From Gemmatimonadota bacterium (lineage in GTDB: Bacteria; Gemmatimonadota; Gemmatimonadetes; Longimicrobiales; Gaopeijiaceae), in assembly GCA_009844885.1 (NCBI GenBank), contig VYAQ01000044.1, positions 35,716 through 99,715 of the forward strand: a stretch of 64,000 nucleotides of DNA. The letters run 5' to 3'. A program made the translations under genes and the position numbers. Position 1 is the stretch's first letter. Every line of letters starts with the position of its first letter. Below the pieces are notes generated by a model. It made no database searches and was not told where the DNA came from. It worked only from the letters and a program-made list of their open reading frames with translations. Shown in pieces: positions 52,679 through 61,285 of this stretch.

Positions 52679-53582
52679 GGTAGCCGAGCTCCACCTCCAG
52701 GCCATCGTACGCGACCCCGGCCTCGGGAAACACCTCGCGCGCCTGGTCCCGCAAACGCTCCGGTGACTCCGAGTACCGAGCCGATATATGGGTCAGGACC
52801 AGTCGCCGCACGCGCGCCCTCGCGGCGACCTCCGCAGCCTCCAGCGCCGTGGAGTGCCGTGTTTCCCGAGCTCGCCCGACTTCATCCGACCCGAACGTGG
52901 CCTCGTGGATCAGGAGGTCCGCCCTCATCGAGGCCCGAACGGTCGCCCGACTCGGTCTCGTGTCGCCCGTGTACACGACGGTACGTCCGGGACGCGATGG
53001 ACCCACCACGTCGTCCGGCGAAATGCTACGGTCCCCGACCTGGATGGTCTCACCCCGGTGCAGCCGGCCGAAGAGCGGCCCCTCGGGCACGCCCAGCCGG
53101 CGGGCCGCCTCTACGTCGAACCGGCCGAGACGCGGTTCCTCGATCAATGCGTACCCAAGCGCGGCGACTCCGTGTTCGGCGCGAAACGCGTGCACGGCCC
53201 AATCGCCGAAATCGACCCGGTCGCCCGGCCTGAGGCTACTGACCTCGATCGGGAATGCCGGCCTCTCCATACCCAGCCGCGCGGCCGCGTCCAGCGTGGC
53301 GACGGCGCCGGCCGGACCATAGATGTTCATGCGCTCGTCCCTCCCCTGAAGCCCCATGGTCCTGAGCAGGCCCGGAAGACCCAGGAAGTGGTCCGCGTGG
53401 GCGTGGGTGATGAAGATGTGGGAGAACGTGAACCCGGTGCCGAAGCGCATGATCTGACGCTGGGTTCCCTCGCCGCAGTCCCAGAGGATGGACCGGCCCT
53501 CCCGCTGGATCGCGATGGCCGACACACTCCGCCGGACGGTCGGTCGTGCAGCGGCAGTCCCCAGAAAACGGACTCGAATCAT
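52671..53582 (-). CDS. rnz: Ribonuclease Z
   Basis: The 303-residue metallo-beta-lactamase-fold nuclease matures tRNA 3' ends. It has FLGTAAARPTVRRSVSAI, WDCGEGTQRQI, the metal motif THAHADHFLGL (His60, His62, Asp64, His65), the VYTGDTRPS strand and HEATFGSDE. The C-terminal LTHISARYSE histidine is also conserved. The tmRNA in this window has no encoded CCA, which matches a need for RNase Z plus CCA-adding enzyme. ATG 53582 begins the family domain. Confidence 0.95.
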   Translation of the reverse strand: MIRVRFLGTAAARPTVRRSVSAIAIQREGRSILWDCGEGTQRQIMRFGTGFTFSHIFITHAHADHFLGLPGLLRTMGLQGRDERMNIYGPAGAVATLDAAARLGMERPAFPIEVSSLRPGDRVDFGDWAVHAFRAEHGVAALGYALIEEPRLGRFDVEAARRLGVPEGPLFGRLHRGETIQVGDRSISPDDVVGPSRPGRTVVYTGDTRPSRATVRASMRADLLIHEATFGSDEVGRARETRHSTALEAAEVAARARVRRLVLTHISARYSESPERLRDQAREVFPEAGVAYDGLEVELGYHG

Positions 53583-53839
53583 CTGGTCGCTCGGCGATTG
53601 GTTGGCGTGGGCACGCGTGAGCGGACAACCCGAGGCAACACCCGGGCCGGGCATCGGCACAGCAGTAGCGGTAAAGATAACCGCCCGCCACATCCATCGT
53701 TTGCCCACCCCCCTCGCGGCGTTTATCGTAGTCTGTTGACGTGCCGTGTCCGGTCCGCGGACCTGACGCAGGGAGCACGTCGCCCCGGCCCGCCAGGGAG
53801 CACCGCGGGCAGTCACGCCTAGGACGCGGAGGAATCCTG

Positions 53840-55174
53840 ATGAAGGCCAGCGCAGCGAAGAAACCGGACAACCGGCCCGTCCCGACCAGAAGGGACTTCC
53901 TGGGATCGGCCGCGGCGGTCCTCGGAGCCTCGCAGCTGCCGGCGTTCAATTCCCGCGCCACGCACATCGCGCGCGAGCTGGGCCGCCATCCGGGATCCGC
54001 GGCTGAGACGGCCGACGACGAGCTCTTCTGGTCGCAGGTCGCCCGGGCCTTCACGGTGGACCGGACCCTGGTCAACCTCAACAACGGCGGCGTCAGCCCG
54101 TCGCCCACCTTCGTGCAGGACGCGATGAAGCGGCACCTCGACTACTCGAACGAGGCGCCCACCTATACGATGTGGCAGATCCTCGAGCCGCAGCGGGAAG
54201 GGGTACGGGCCCGGATGGCTCGCGAGTGGGGGGTCGACGCGGAGGAGATCGCGTTCACCCGCAACGCGTCCGAGGGACTGCAGACGTGTCAGTTCGGCTA
54301 CGACCTGGAGCCGGGCGACGAAGTCCTCACCACGACGCAGGACTACGGACGCATGCTCACCACGTTCCGGCAGCGGGAACGGCGCGAAGGGATCGTCATG
54401 CGGCAGATCAAGGTGCCCGTCCCGGCCGAGGACCCCGCCGAGGTCGTGCGCCGCTTCGAGGAGGGCATCACCCCGCGCACCCGGCTGATCCTCATGTGTC
54501 ACATGATCAACCTGACGGGTCAGATCCTGCCGGTGCGCGAGATCGTGGCGATGGCCCGCAGGCACGATGTCCCCGTCATCGTCGACGGGGCCCACGCGAT
54601 GGCGCACTTTCCGTTCAAGCTGCCCGACCTGGAGTGTGACAACTACTCGACGAGTCTCCACAAGTGGCTGTTCGCTCCGCACGGAACCGGTCTGCTGTAT
54701 GTGCGGCGCGACGAGATCGCCAACATCTGGCCCCTGATGGCGGCACCCGACCGCATGGACGGCGACATCCGCAAGTACGAGGAGATCGGGACCCATCCCG
54801 CGGCCAACTACCTGGCCATCGGCGAGGCCCTGACCTTCCACCAGGGGATCGGAGCCGAGAGGAAGGCGGCGCGCCTCACCTATCTTCGCGACTACTGGGC
54901 GAACCGGCTCCTGGAGAACGACCGCGTGAGTCTCAACACGAGCCAGAAGCCGGGATTCGCGTGCGGGATCGCGAACGTCCACGTCGAGGGCCTGGACACC
55001 GGAGCCCTCAGCAGGTGGCTTTGGAGCGAACACCGCATCATCAACGTCTCCATCGGTCACGAGGAGTGCACCGGGTTGCGGATCTCGCCGAGCGTGTACA
55101 CGACCCTGGAGGAACTCGACCGGTTCAGCGAGGCCATGGAGTTCGCGATCAGGCACGGCCTGCCGGAGGCGTGA
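53840..55174 (+). CDS. Tat-exported class V aminotransferase-like PLP enzyme
   Basis: The 444-residue protein starts with a twin-arginine signal (PTRRDFLGSAAAVLGAS, Arg17-Arg18), so it is exported folded with its cofactor. The rest is a class V aminotransferase fold like isopenicillin N epimerase or cysteine desulfurase: LVNLNNGGVSPSP, FTRNASEGLQTCQFGYDL, VPVIVDGAHAMAHFPF, and the PLP lysine in TSLHKWLFAPHGTG. The reaction and substrate are unknown. ATG 53840 has an ideal GGAGGAA site. It is followed by a CopC-CopD gene one base after its stop. Confidence 0.88.
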   Translation: MKASAAKKPDNRPVPTRRDFLGSAAAVLGASQLPAFNSRATHIARELGRHPGSAAETADDELFWSQVARAFTVDRTLVNLNNGGVSPSPTFVQDAMKRHLDYSNEAPTYTMWQILEPQREGVRARMAREWGVDAEEIAFTRNASEGLQTCQFGYDLEPGDEVLTTTQDYGRMLTTFRQRERREGIVMRQIKVPVPAEDPAEVVRRFEEGITPRTRLILMCHMINLTGQILPVREIVAMARRHDVPVIVDGAHAMAHFPFKLPDLECDNYSTSLHKWLFAPHGTGLLYVRRDEIANIWPLMAAPDRMDGDIRKYEEIGTHPAANYLAIGEALTFHQGIGAERKAARLTYLRDYWANRLLENDRVSLNTSQKPGFACGIANVHVEGLDTGALSRWLWSEHRIINVSIGHEECTGLRISPSVYTTLEELDRFSEAMEFAIRHGLPEA

Positions 55175-55175
55175 C

Positions 55176-56573
55176 GTGCGGGTGCGCGCCCTGGTCACGG
55201 GCGCCCTGTTGGCATTGCCCGCCGTCGCGGCCGCTGCCACGCTGCACACGGAACTTGAGGAGTCGACTCCGGCGCAGGATGCCGTCCTGACCGAGTCGCC
55301 GACGGAGGTGTCGCTCACCTATACCACCGCTGTCCAACTCTCTCTGAGCAGCGTTTCCGTACGGTCTGCAGCGGGCGGAGCGGCCCCCGTGGCCGCCGCG
55401 GAACTCGCCTATCTGCACGAGGACCGGCAGGACGTGCTCCTGCTTGCGCTGGACGAGCCGCTGGGCCGGGGAAGCTATGTCGTGGAATGGACCACGGCGG
55501 GACCGGACGGACATGCCCTCTCGGGCGAATTCGGCTTTCGCGTCGATGTTCCGGCGGTGGACGAGGCGGACCATGCGCCAGCCTTGGACGCCGCTCCGGT
55601 GCCGGAGGCCGGACCGGGACCGCAGGGTGCGGGGACGGCCGATGACGCGGGCACCGGGATCTTCGTGGATCCGGGCGCGCTCGCGACGCGCTTCGCGTTC
55701 TATTTGGGCATCGTGGGACTCCTGGGGTCGGTCGCCTTCAGGGTGATCGCGCTCGGCGCCGCAAAGAGCGCCGGCCTGCCGAACGGGGTGGCCGAAGGCG
55801 TTTCCACGGGCACGTGGCGAATCGCGGCCGCCGCGGCCGTGCTGCTCCTGGCCGCCCTGCCACTGCGGCTCTGGTTCCAGGCGCAGACGTTGTTCCCGGA
55901 CGATCCCGGCGCCAACCTCGCTACCGCCGCGGGGGGAACACCCTGGAGCGCGGGATGGTGGGTGCACGGCGCCGCGGGGGTCCTCGCGGCTGTGGGGGTC
56001 GCGCTGTGCCGTTCCGGAAACCGCGGCGGAGCCGGCTGGCACGTCGTCCTCGCGGCGGCCCTGCTGGTCCCCATCGCACCGATCCTCTCGGGGCATGCCT
56101 GGGCCGATGCGCCACGAGGCCTGTCCGCGGTTGCAACCTACCTTCACGTCGTGGCGGCGGGCGCCTGGGTCGGGGGGCTCTTCTGCCTGGTCTCGGCCGG
56201 ACTCCCGGCGTTGCGCGCAGCCGCCGCGGACAACGGCGGCGCCTGGCCCGGTCTGCCGACGCTTGTCGGCGCCTTCTCCCGGCTGGCGCTCGTCGCCGTT
56301 GGGACCCTGGTCGTATCGGGCGGCGTGAAAGCGTGGCTACACATGGGTGCCCCGTCGGATCTGTGGACGACCCCCTGGGGGCGATCACTCCTCATCAAGG
56401 ACTTCATTGTCGCATGTGTCATGGCCATTGGCTTCTACAACTGGCGCGTCGTGCGTCCGGCTCTGTCCGTCGACGCGGATCCCACACGCCTTCGCAGATC
56501 CGCCGCGACCGAATTGGTGTTCGGCGCCGCGGCCGTCGTGGCGACCTCATGGCTCGTGGTGCAGCCACTGTAA
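55176..56573 (+). CDS. CopC-CopD fusion, copper resistance/transport-like membrane protein
   Basis: The 465-residue protein has a signal peptide, a CopC-like beta domain (about 22-125, TPAQDAVLTESPTEVSLTY and GPDGHALSGEFGFRV with a likely copper-site histidine) and a CopD-like domain with about seven to eight membrane helices (from about 168). YcnJ-type fusions bind copper outside and move or sense it. The usual N-terminal copper histidine is only partly matched (TLHTEL). GTG start just after the upstream stop, and the stop overlaps the next start (TAATG), so the three genes form an operon. Confidence 0.85.
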   Translation: MRVRALVTGALLALPAVAAAATLHTELEESTPAQDAVLTESPTEVSLTYTTAVQLSLSSVSVRSAAGGAAPVAAAELAYLHEDRQDVLLLALDEPLGRGSYVVEWTTAGPDGHALSGEFGFRVDVPAVDEADHAPALDAAPVPEAGPGPQGAGTADDAGTGIFVDPGALATRFAFYLGIVGLLGSVAFRVIALGAAKSAGLPNGVAEGVSTGTWRIAAAAAVLLLAALPLRLWFQAQTLFPDDPGANLATAAGGTPWSAGWWVHGAAGVLAAVGVALCRSGNRGGAGWHVVLAAALLVPIAPILSGHAWADAPRGLSAVATYLHVVAAGAWVGGLFCLVSAGLPALRAAAADNGGAWPGLPTLVGAFSRLALVAVGTLVVSGGVKAWLHMGAPSDLWTTPWGRSLLIKDFIVACVMAIGFYNWRVVRPALSVDADPTRLRRSAATELVFGAAAVVATSWLVVQPL

Positions 56574-57361
56574 TGCGCGCGGCAACGGGACGCACCACGG
56601 CCGCCGCCTCGGCTGTGCTGGCCGCGCTGGTTCTCACGACCGCGGCCCGGCCGACCGCCGCTCAGAACGGCCAGACAGACCTGGACGCGTTGGTAGGATG
56701 GCCCTTCCCCAGCGCGCTGACCGCCGCTCCCGCGTCCCCCGTCGTGGCGTGGGTGCGCAACGAACGCGGGGCGCGAAACATCTGGACGGCGGCCGCGCCC
56801 GGGTGGAGCGGACGCCGTCTGACGTCGTTCACGCGTGACGACGGCCAGGAAATCACCCAACTCGCGGTGAGCGCGGACGGCTCGCTGGTCGCGTTCGTGC
56901 GGGGAGGCGCCCCGAATCGTGCCGGTGAGATTCCCAATCCCGAGAGCGACCCGGCAGGCGTGGACCGCGAGATCTGGGTGGCGCCAACCGATGGCAGCGG
57001 CGCGCAGAGGCTGGGGCCGGGCCACTCGCCAGTCCTCTCGCCCGACGGCGCATGGGTCATCCATATCGACCGCGGCGTGATCCAGCGCCGGCCGGCGCGC
57101 GACCCCTCCGCTTCCCCTGAGCCCCTGGTCCGGGGCCGTGGAAGTCCGGGGGAGCTGCGCCTCTCGCCCGACGGGACCCACCTGGCATGGACGAGCGGGC
57201 GGGGAGATCACGCCTTCATCGGGGTGCTCGACCTGGAGAGCGGGACACTGCGGTACCTCGACCCCTCGCTCGATCAGGACGGGAACCCGGCATGGTCGCC
57301 GGACGGGCAAGGCCCAACGGATTCACATCTGATTGGGGTGATTGAAGTTACGGGAATGTAA
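56573..57361 (+). pseudogene. 5' fragment of an S9-family prolyl oligopeptidase-like gene, broken near 57310
   Basis: The frame codes a signal peptide (ending PTAAQ) and then the propeller domain of a DPP-IV/acylaminoacyl-peptidase-type protein. Visible parts are SPVVAWVRNERGARNIW, QITQLAVSADGSLVAFVRGG-like sequence (near 95-113), SPDGTHLAWTSGRGDHAF and NPAWSPDGQ. Right after this last blade, at about 57310, similarity stops and a random 18-residue tail ends at TAA. The alpha/beta-hydrolase half with the Ser-Asp-His triad is missing. A complete relative would be about 650 residues. The fragment may still be translated (it overlaps the CopC-CopD stop), but it cannot be a peptidase. Confidence 0.8.
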
Positions 57362-57868
57362 GGTCCGGCTCCCGTCGTTTCGTTCCCGCTGATCGCGAAC
57401 TCTCAGGCGCGAGCCCTCCGGCGGTTTTCCAGAGCCGTCCTGAGCTGTCCCTCGTCGGCTTGCTGATAGCGCAGACTCTCAACGCGCCGAATCAAGGCAA
57501 GAAATCACGTAAGTTCAATCAGGGCTGCACGATCTGCCATTCTTGCCGTTCGACGTAATCTGACTCTGCCATCGCCTGATTGCGGGAAAACCGGAATCGT
57601 TTTGCGGGAATCGCAGGGGTCGTCACGTCCTTTTCAATCGGGCCATTGACCCGTTCGCATTCGCTGAGCATGGAAGAGGGGAGGCATTACGCCTACGGCT
57701 TGTCGGGATCATGGGAGGAATCTCGACCATCTCAACATAGCGGTCGCACGATATGAATGCACTTGGGCCTTCGCCTCTTCCGCATCCTGTTAATGTCGGC
57801 GAAGCGGGGGAGTCTGCCGAGACCTCACCCGAGAAGGCCCGCTTGAAGTCTTGGTCCCCGGCCACCGG
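57362..57868. other. Gene-poor, lower-GC stretch after the broken peptidase gene
   Basis: This 507-base stretch is visibly richer in A and T than its surroundings. No convincing complete gene is present; an 80-codon minus-strand frame at 57623-57865 lacks any family features. At 57403-57494 the minus strand reads an Arg/Glu-rich 30-residue frame (LRYQQADEGQLRTALENRRR) that looks like the end of a lost coding sequence. The stretch probably marks an insertion or rearrangement boundary. Confidence 0.5.
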
Positions 57869-60859
57869 TCAGCCGTTCCGGACCAGGGCGGCCACCGTCT
57901 CCACCGTCTCGATGATCGCGCCGCGCCCGCCGCCCCAGCAGAACCGCCATGGCCGATCATTCGGCCAGAGTTGACGAACGTGGCGGCCGAAGTTGGTGCG
58001 AACGAAGCGAAGGATGACCAGCCCGTGGTGGTCGGTCGCGTGCCGTTCGAGTTCGGGCAGGGCGCGGCGCCAGTTGCTTCCCCATCCGGTCCGTACGAAG
58101 GTGATGTAGATACGCGGATCGCGCTCGCGCAGGGCCTCGCGGACCGGCGCTTCCAGTCTGGCCGCCTCCTCGGCCCCCCCGGCCACAAGGATCCTGACGT
58201 GTCTCCGTCGGGACGGCCCAACCGCACTTTCGGCACCAACCGCCCGCGCACCGCCCAACTGCCGGACGAGCGCCCGGTGCCTGTCGCGCATCTCCTGGTA
58301 GAAGGAGGCGTCGATGCCGTAGCCCGAGATCCGTGCCAGAATGCCGGCGGCGTCATGGAGCCCGTCCTCGGTGTCCTGGGAGGCCCTTTGGTGAAACAGT
58401 TCTCTCAGAATCCCAGTCGCGGCCTCGAACTCCCCGAGCGCCTCGTAGCTTCGGGCGCGCGCGACCGCAGAGTCCTCGCGGCTCCAAGCCGGATCGTAAC
58501 CTGCCGGATCCTTCAGGAGTTCCTGAAACTCCGGCACCGCCACGCCCTTGAGGGCGAGTTGTTCGAGTTCGTCCAGAGCGTCTCCGGCCCGTTCCTGCGA
58601 CCGGGCATGCATGTGACCCCGGACGGCGGCTCGAAGATCGGCGGCCCTGAGATCGGCGGGCCTGCCGCTGTCCCTCGCCCGCGAATGGAGCTTTTCGGCA
58701 AGGAGCGGGCAGTGCCGGAGAGCCGGGCCGCACTCGGCGAGTTCGTCCAGCACGAGTCCGTCGGCAGCTTCGATGACGGCTTCCGACACGCGCCGGAGAT
58801 TCTCCTTGTCCTCGGCCAAGTCGAACGCCTCGACGGTCTCTCTGACGAGGTGGATCGGGAACCGGGCACCTGACGCGAGCGCGTCCACGATGACGCGGGC
58901 GGCGTGCACGAGCTTGTCGGGCTGAAGCTGCCGTGCCTTGGCGATTGCGGCATAGAGGCTGGATCTTGGCACCAGGTTCCCGTAGGATCGCACTCGCTTC
59001 GAGAAACGCAGGTGCGCGGCCACGAGGTGGCGATCCGCCGCGTCGTCGTCTTTGCCGCGGGCGAGCGCGAGGACACCGAGACAGTAGTGCCCGTGGGCGG
59101 AACCGTCGGTCCCTTCCCCGACCGATTGCCGAAAGTGGTCTTCGCCCATGGCCAGACGCTCACGAACGCTTTCCACGGCGGTCTGGCCGGTCGGCAGCGC
59201 GACCTCCTCCATGGCGTCGAAACCGCCTGCCATCAGGCCAAGGTCCGCGTGCACCATCGCACGGGCGTTTTGATCCGGATCTGCGGCCAAAAGACCCTTG
59301 AGAATCCGCTCCGCCCGCTCGCGTTCGCGGAGCGCCCTGAGACTGTGGGCGAAGCGGCGTCTGGCGTCGAACAGGACCCGTTGTTCTGGAGCCGACCCGG
59401 TGTCCTCCAACTGTTCGCCGACCCGGACGAGCAGGTCGAAGATGTGCCGGGCGTGGGCGGCGTCGCCTTCCCGGAGAAGGTCTGTGGCCGCAGAGAGGAG
59501 CGGGTCGAACAGCCGGGGTTCCAAGATCAGCGCACGGTCGGTCAGCGACCTCCCGATCTCCGCTGCCCGGCCCGTCCCGTGCAGCGCTTTCGCGATGGGA
59601 AGAGCCGCGAACGCCGAAGCTTGGCTGCTCCCGGTCATCAACTCCCTGACGAATGGATTGTCGTCGTACTCGCGAACGATCCGGTCCCAGTGTTCGCGCA
59701 CTGCCCATGCCTTCACGGCCCCCGTCCAGTACCATTCCAGACGCGCCGGATGCTTGACGCTCAACGAGGCGTCCGCGCTGCGGGCGAAAAGCGCGTCTCT
59801 GTACCCGGCGTGGAAGTAGGACTCATGCCGGGTGCCGTTGAGCCTGACGAACTCCTCGACCAGCGCATCGAGCTCGTCTTCGCTCAGCGCGCCCCGCGTC
59901 TCCTGCGCACAGTCTTCGAGAGCCCGCTCGACAAGCCGGTCCAGGATCGTGAGCGACGCCGGACGTGAGGAGGACTTGAGATGTCGGCGGGCGGGGGCGC
60001 CTTCCCGTTCGGCTTCATCAGCAGAAGCCACCTCCATGATCCCCTTCGATGGCGTGAGGGAAACGTCGCCGGGGTAGTCCTCGGCACGGCTTTCCCGACC
60101 CGGCGGCCCCGCCGCCTGCCGTTGCGGAACATCCGTCGCGTCTGACGTTTCGGCTGCGATCTTGGCTGCACTTCGGTGCGCGGCCTCAACCGACTCCGTA
60201 CCGCCTTCCACATCACTCAGACCCCAACGATCCCTCAGCCACGCGCACGACTTCTCACCGAGCGGCGCTCCGGCCTCCCACAGGGCGAGGAGGTAGATGG
60301 CCACGGCCCGGTCCCCGTACTCGTCGGCCACCTTGGCCGCGACGCCTGCCAAGGCTTCCTGCGAGGCGTCCATGCTCTCGAACGATTCGACTTCGCCATC
60401 GTCGTGCGGTATCCCAAGGCTGTCCAGGAATGCCCGCACCATCGGGAGCCGGGCGGGCGTTGCGAGGCTGCTCAGGAAGAGGATCTGGGTGATGATCGGG
60501 TCTTGCAGCGGGACGGTGCAAGCGGTCTGGACAAGCTTGTCGAGGGTCCAGCGGCGAACGGTCTGCGGACGAAAACTCAGGGTGTCGGCCATCGCCTTGC
60601 AGACCGTCTCGCGTCCGATTTCCTCGCTCTCGATGAGCCACCGGACACCGTCCTCGCGCTCGTCTCGGTTCAGCACGTTCCACAGACTCACAGTGCTCGG
60701 TCGCACCGCCCGCTCCACCAACTGCTTGAGCCGGGGGTCGATTTCCTTCCGGGAACCCGTCCGAGCCTGCGGGGTCGGCACCGGTTCCACACTCTGGGGG
60801 CCTTGAGCGCGCGTGCGCCGGAGGCCGAAGATGATTCTGCCAAGCTTGGTTCGGGCCAT
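57869..60859 (-). CDS. Large helical-repeat protein with C-terminal DUF2325-like Rossmann domain
   Basis: The 996-residue protein is soluble, with no signal peptide or membrane segment. Residues about 30-230 form a helical N-terminal domain with a stretch LSFRPQTVRRWTLDKLVQT. A low-complexity linker follows at about 230-310. Then comes a long alpha-helical region to about 860 with TPR-like pairs, for example HFRQSVGEGTDGSAHGHYCL and RSYEALGEFEAATGILREL. The last 110 residues start HVRILVAGGAEEAARLEAPV and contain two FVRT strands (FVRTGWGSNW, FVRTNFGRHV), a pattern close to DUF2325-type nucleotide-binding-like domains. No enzyme residues are certain. ATG 60859 has no clear Shine-Dalgarno. Its isolated place beside a broken gene suggests acquired, perhaps defence-related, DNA (inference). 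Confidence 0.7.
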   Translation of the reverse strand: MARTKLGRIIFGLRRTRAQGPQSVEPVPTPQARTGSRKEIDPRLKQLVERAVRPSTVSLWNVLNRDEREDGVRWLIESEEIGRETVCKAMADTLSFRPQTVRRWTLDKLVQTACTVPLQDPIITQILFLSSLATPARLPMVRAFLDSLGIPHDDGEVESFESMDASQEALAGVAAKVADEYGDRAVAIYLLALWEAGAPLGEKSCAWLRDRWGLSDVEGGTESVEAAHRSAAKIAAETSDATDVPQRQAAGPPGRESRAEDYPGDVSLTPSKGIMEVASADEAEREGAPARRHLKSSSRPASLTILDRLVERALEDCAQETRGALSEDELDALVEEFVRLNGTRHESYFHAGYRDALFARSADASLSVKHPARLEWYWTGAVKAWAVREHWDRIVREYDDNPFVRELMTGSSQASAFAALPIAKALHGTGRAAEIGRSLTDRALILEPRLFDPLLSAATDLLREGDAAHARHIFDLLVRVGEQLEDTGSAPEQRVLFDARRRFAHSLRALRERERAERILKGLLAADPDQNARAMVHADLGLMAGGFDAMEEVALPTGQTAVESVRERLAMGEDHFRQSVGEGTDGSAHGHYCLGVLALARGKDDDAADRHLVAAHLRFSKRVRSYGNLVPRSSLYAAIAKARQLQPDKLVHAARVIVDALASGARFPIHLVRETVEAFDLAEDKENLRRVSEAVIEAADGLVLDELAECGPALRHCPLLAEKLHSRARDSGRPADLRAADLRAAVRGHMHARSQERAGDALDELEQLALKGVAVPEFQELLKDPAGYDPAWSREDSAVARARSYEALGEFEAATGILRELFHQRASQDTEDGLHDAAGILARISGYGIDASFYQEMRDRHRALVRQLGGARAVGAESAVGPSRRRHVRILVAGGAEEAARLEAPVREALRERDPRIYITFVRTGWGSNWRRALPELERHATDHHGLVILRFVRTNFGRHVRQLWPNDRPWRFCWGGGRGAIIETVETVAALVRNG

Positions 60860-61285
60860 GGCTATCGCAGCGCGGACGGGGTAGAGAAGGAGCTTGCAAA
60901 TCTAATGCTCCCGACGCCGGAGAGCGGTGACGGGACATGCCGCAGCCTCTGACGGGGCTCAGATTCGGTTTCCGGGGCGGCCAAGGGGGCGTTTCGGGCA
61001 ATCTGCGGGCCGTGGAATGGCCCACGATCGTCCATCTCACCCTCCCGAGGGGTACGGGCAGGGTCGAAACCGGCCGCTCGGCAGGACGTGTCTAGTCACG
61101 GAGAAAGTGGCGATTACCGACATCGAAAATGTCCGGTTCTACGGCTGCCCCGCAGAACTCTAAAGGCGACCCTCCGAACGTCATTGGGGTGGCGGGAGAG
61201 ACCGGGGGTCGATAAGGGCTTTGCGAAAAGGGGCCGGCGGTCGATCCCGAATCAAATCCACCTCGGCCCCCGCGCAAATCAGCCA
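60860..61285. other. Gene-poor stretch between the solenoid gene and the cassette
   Basis: This 426-base gap should carry the promoter of the solenoid gene near 60880-60960; a TTAGAT-like box is seen but is weak. No gene of confidence is present. The right part holds a possible insertion-sequence end (separate entry). A frame of 78 codons on the plus strand (60927-61163) has no family features. Confidence 0.45.
61089..61163 (+). mobile_element. Possible decayed IS21-like terminal repeat
   Basis: From TGTCTAG at 61089 the sequence has two related motifs in tandem: GAAAGTGGCGATTAC (61103-61117) and GAAAATGTCCGGTTCTAC (61125-61142). Internally repeated motifs of the kind GAAAATGTCCGATT are typical of IS21-family ends, which also begin with TG. 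No istA or istB gene is present in the window, so this would be a solo remnant. The call rests on remembered family patterns only. Confidence 0.28.

Noticed and set aside
57623..57865. 80-codon minus-strand frame just downstream of the solenoid gene
   Set aside because: No ribosome-binding site, no family features and odd composition.
57332..61191. Nine-base direct repeat ATTGGGGTG (57332-57340 and 61183-61191) as target-site duplication
   Set aside because: A nine-base match between two windows of about 400 bases is expected by chance, and the copies do not sit at clear element ends.
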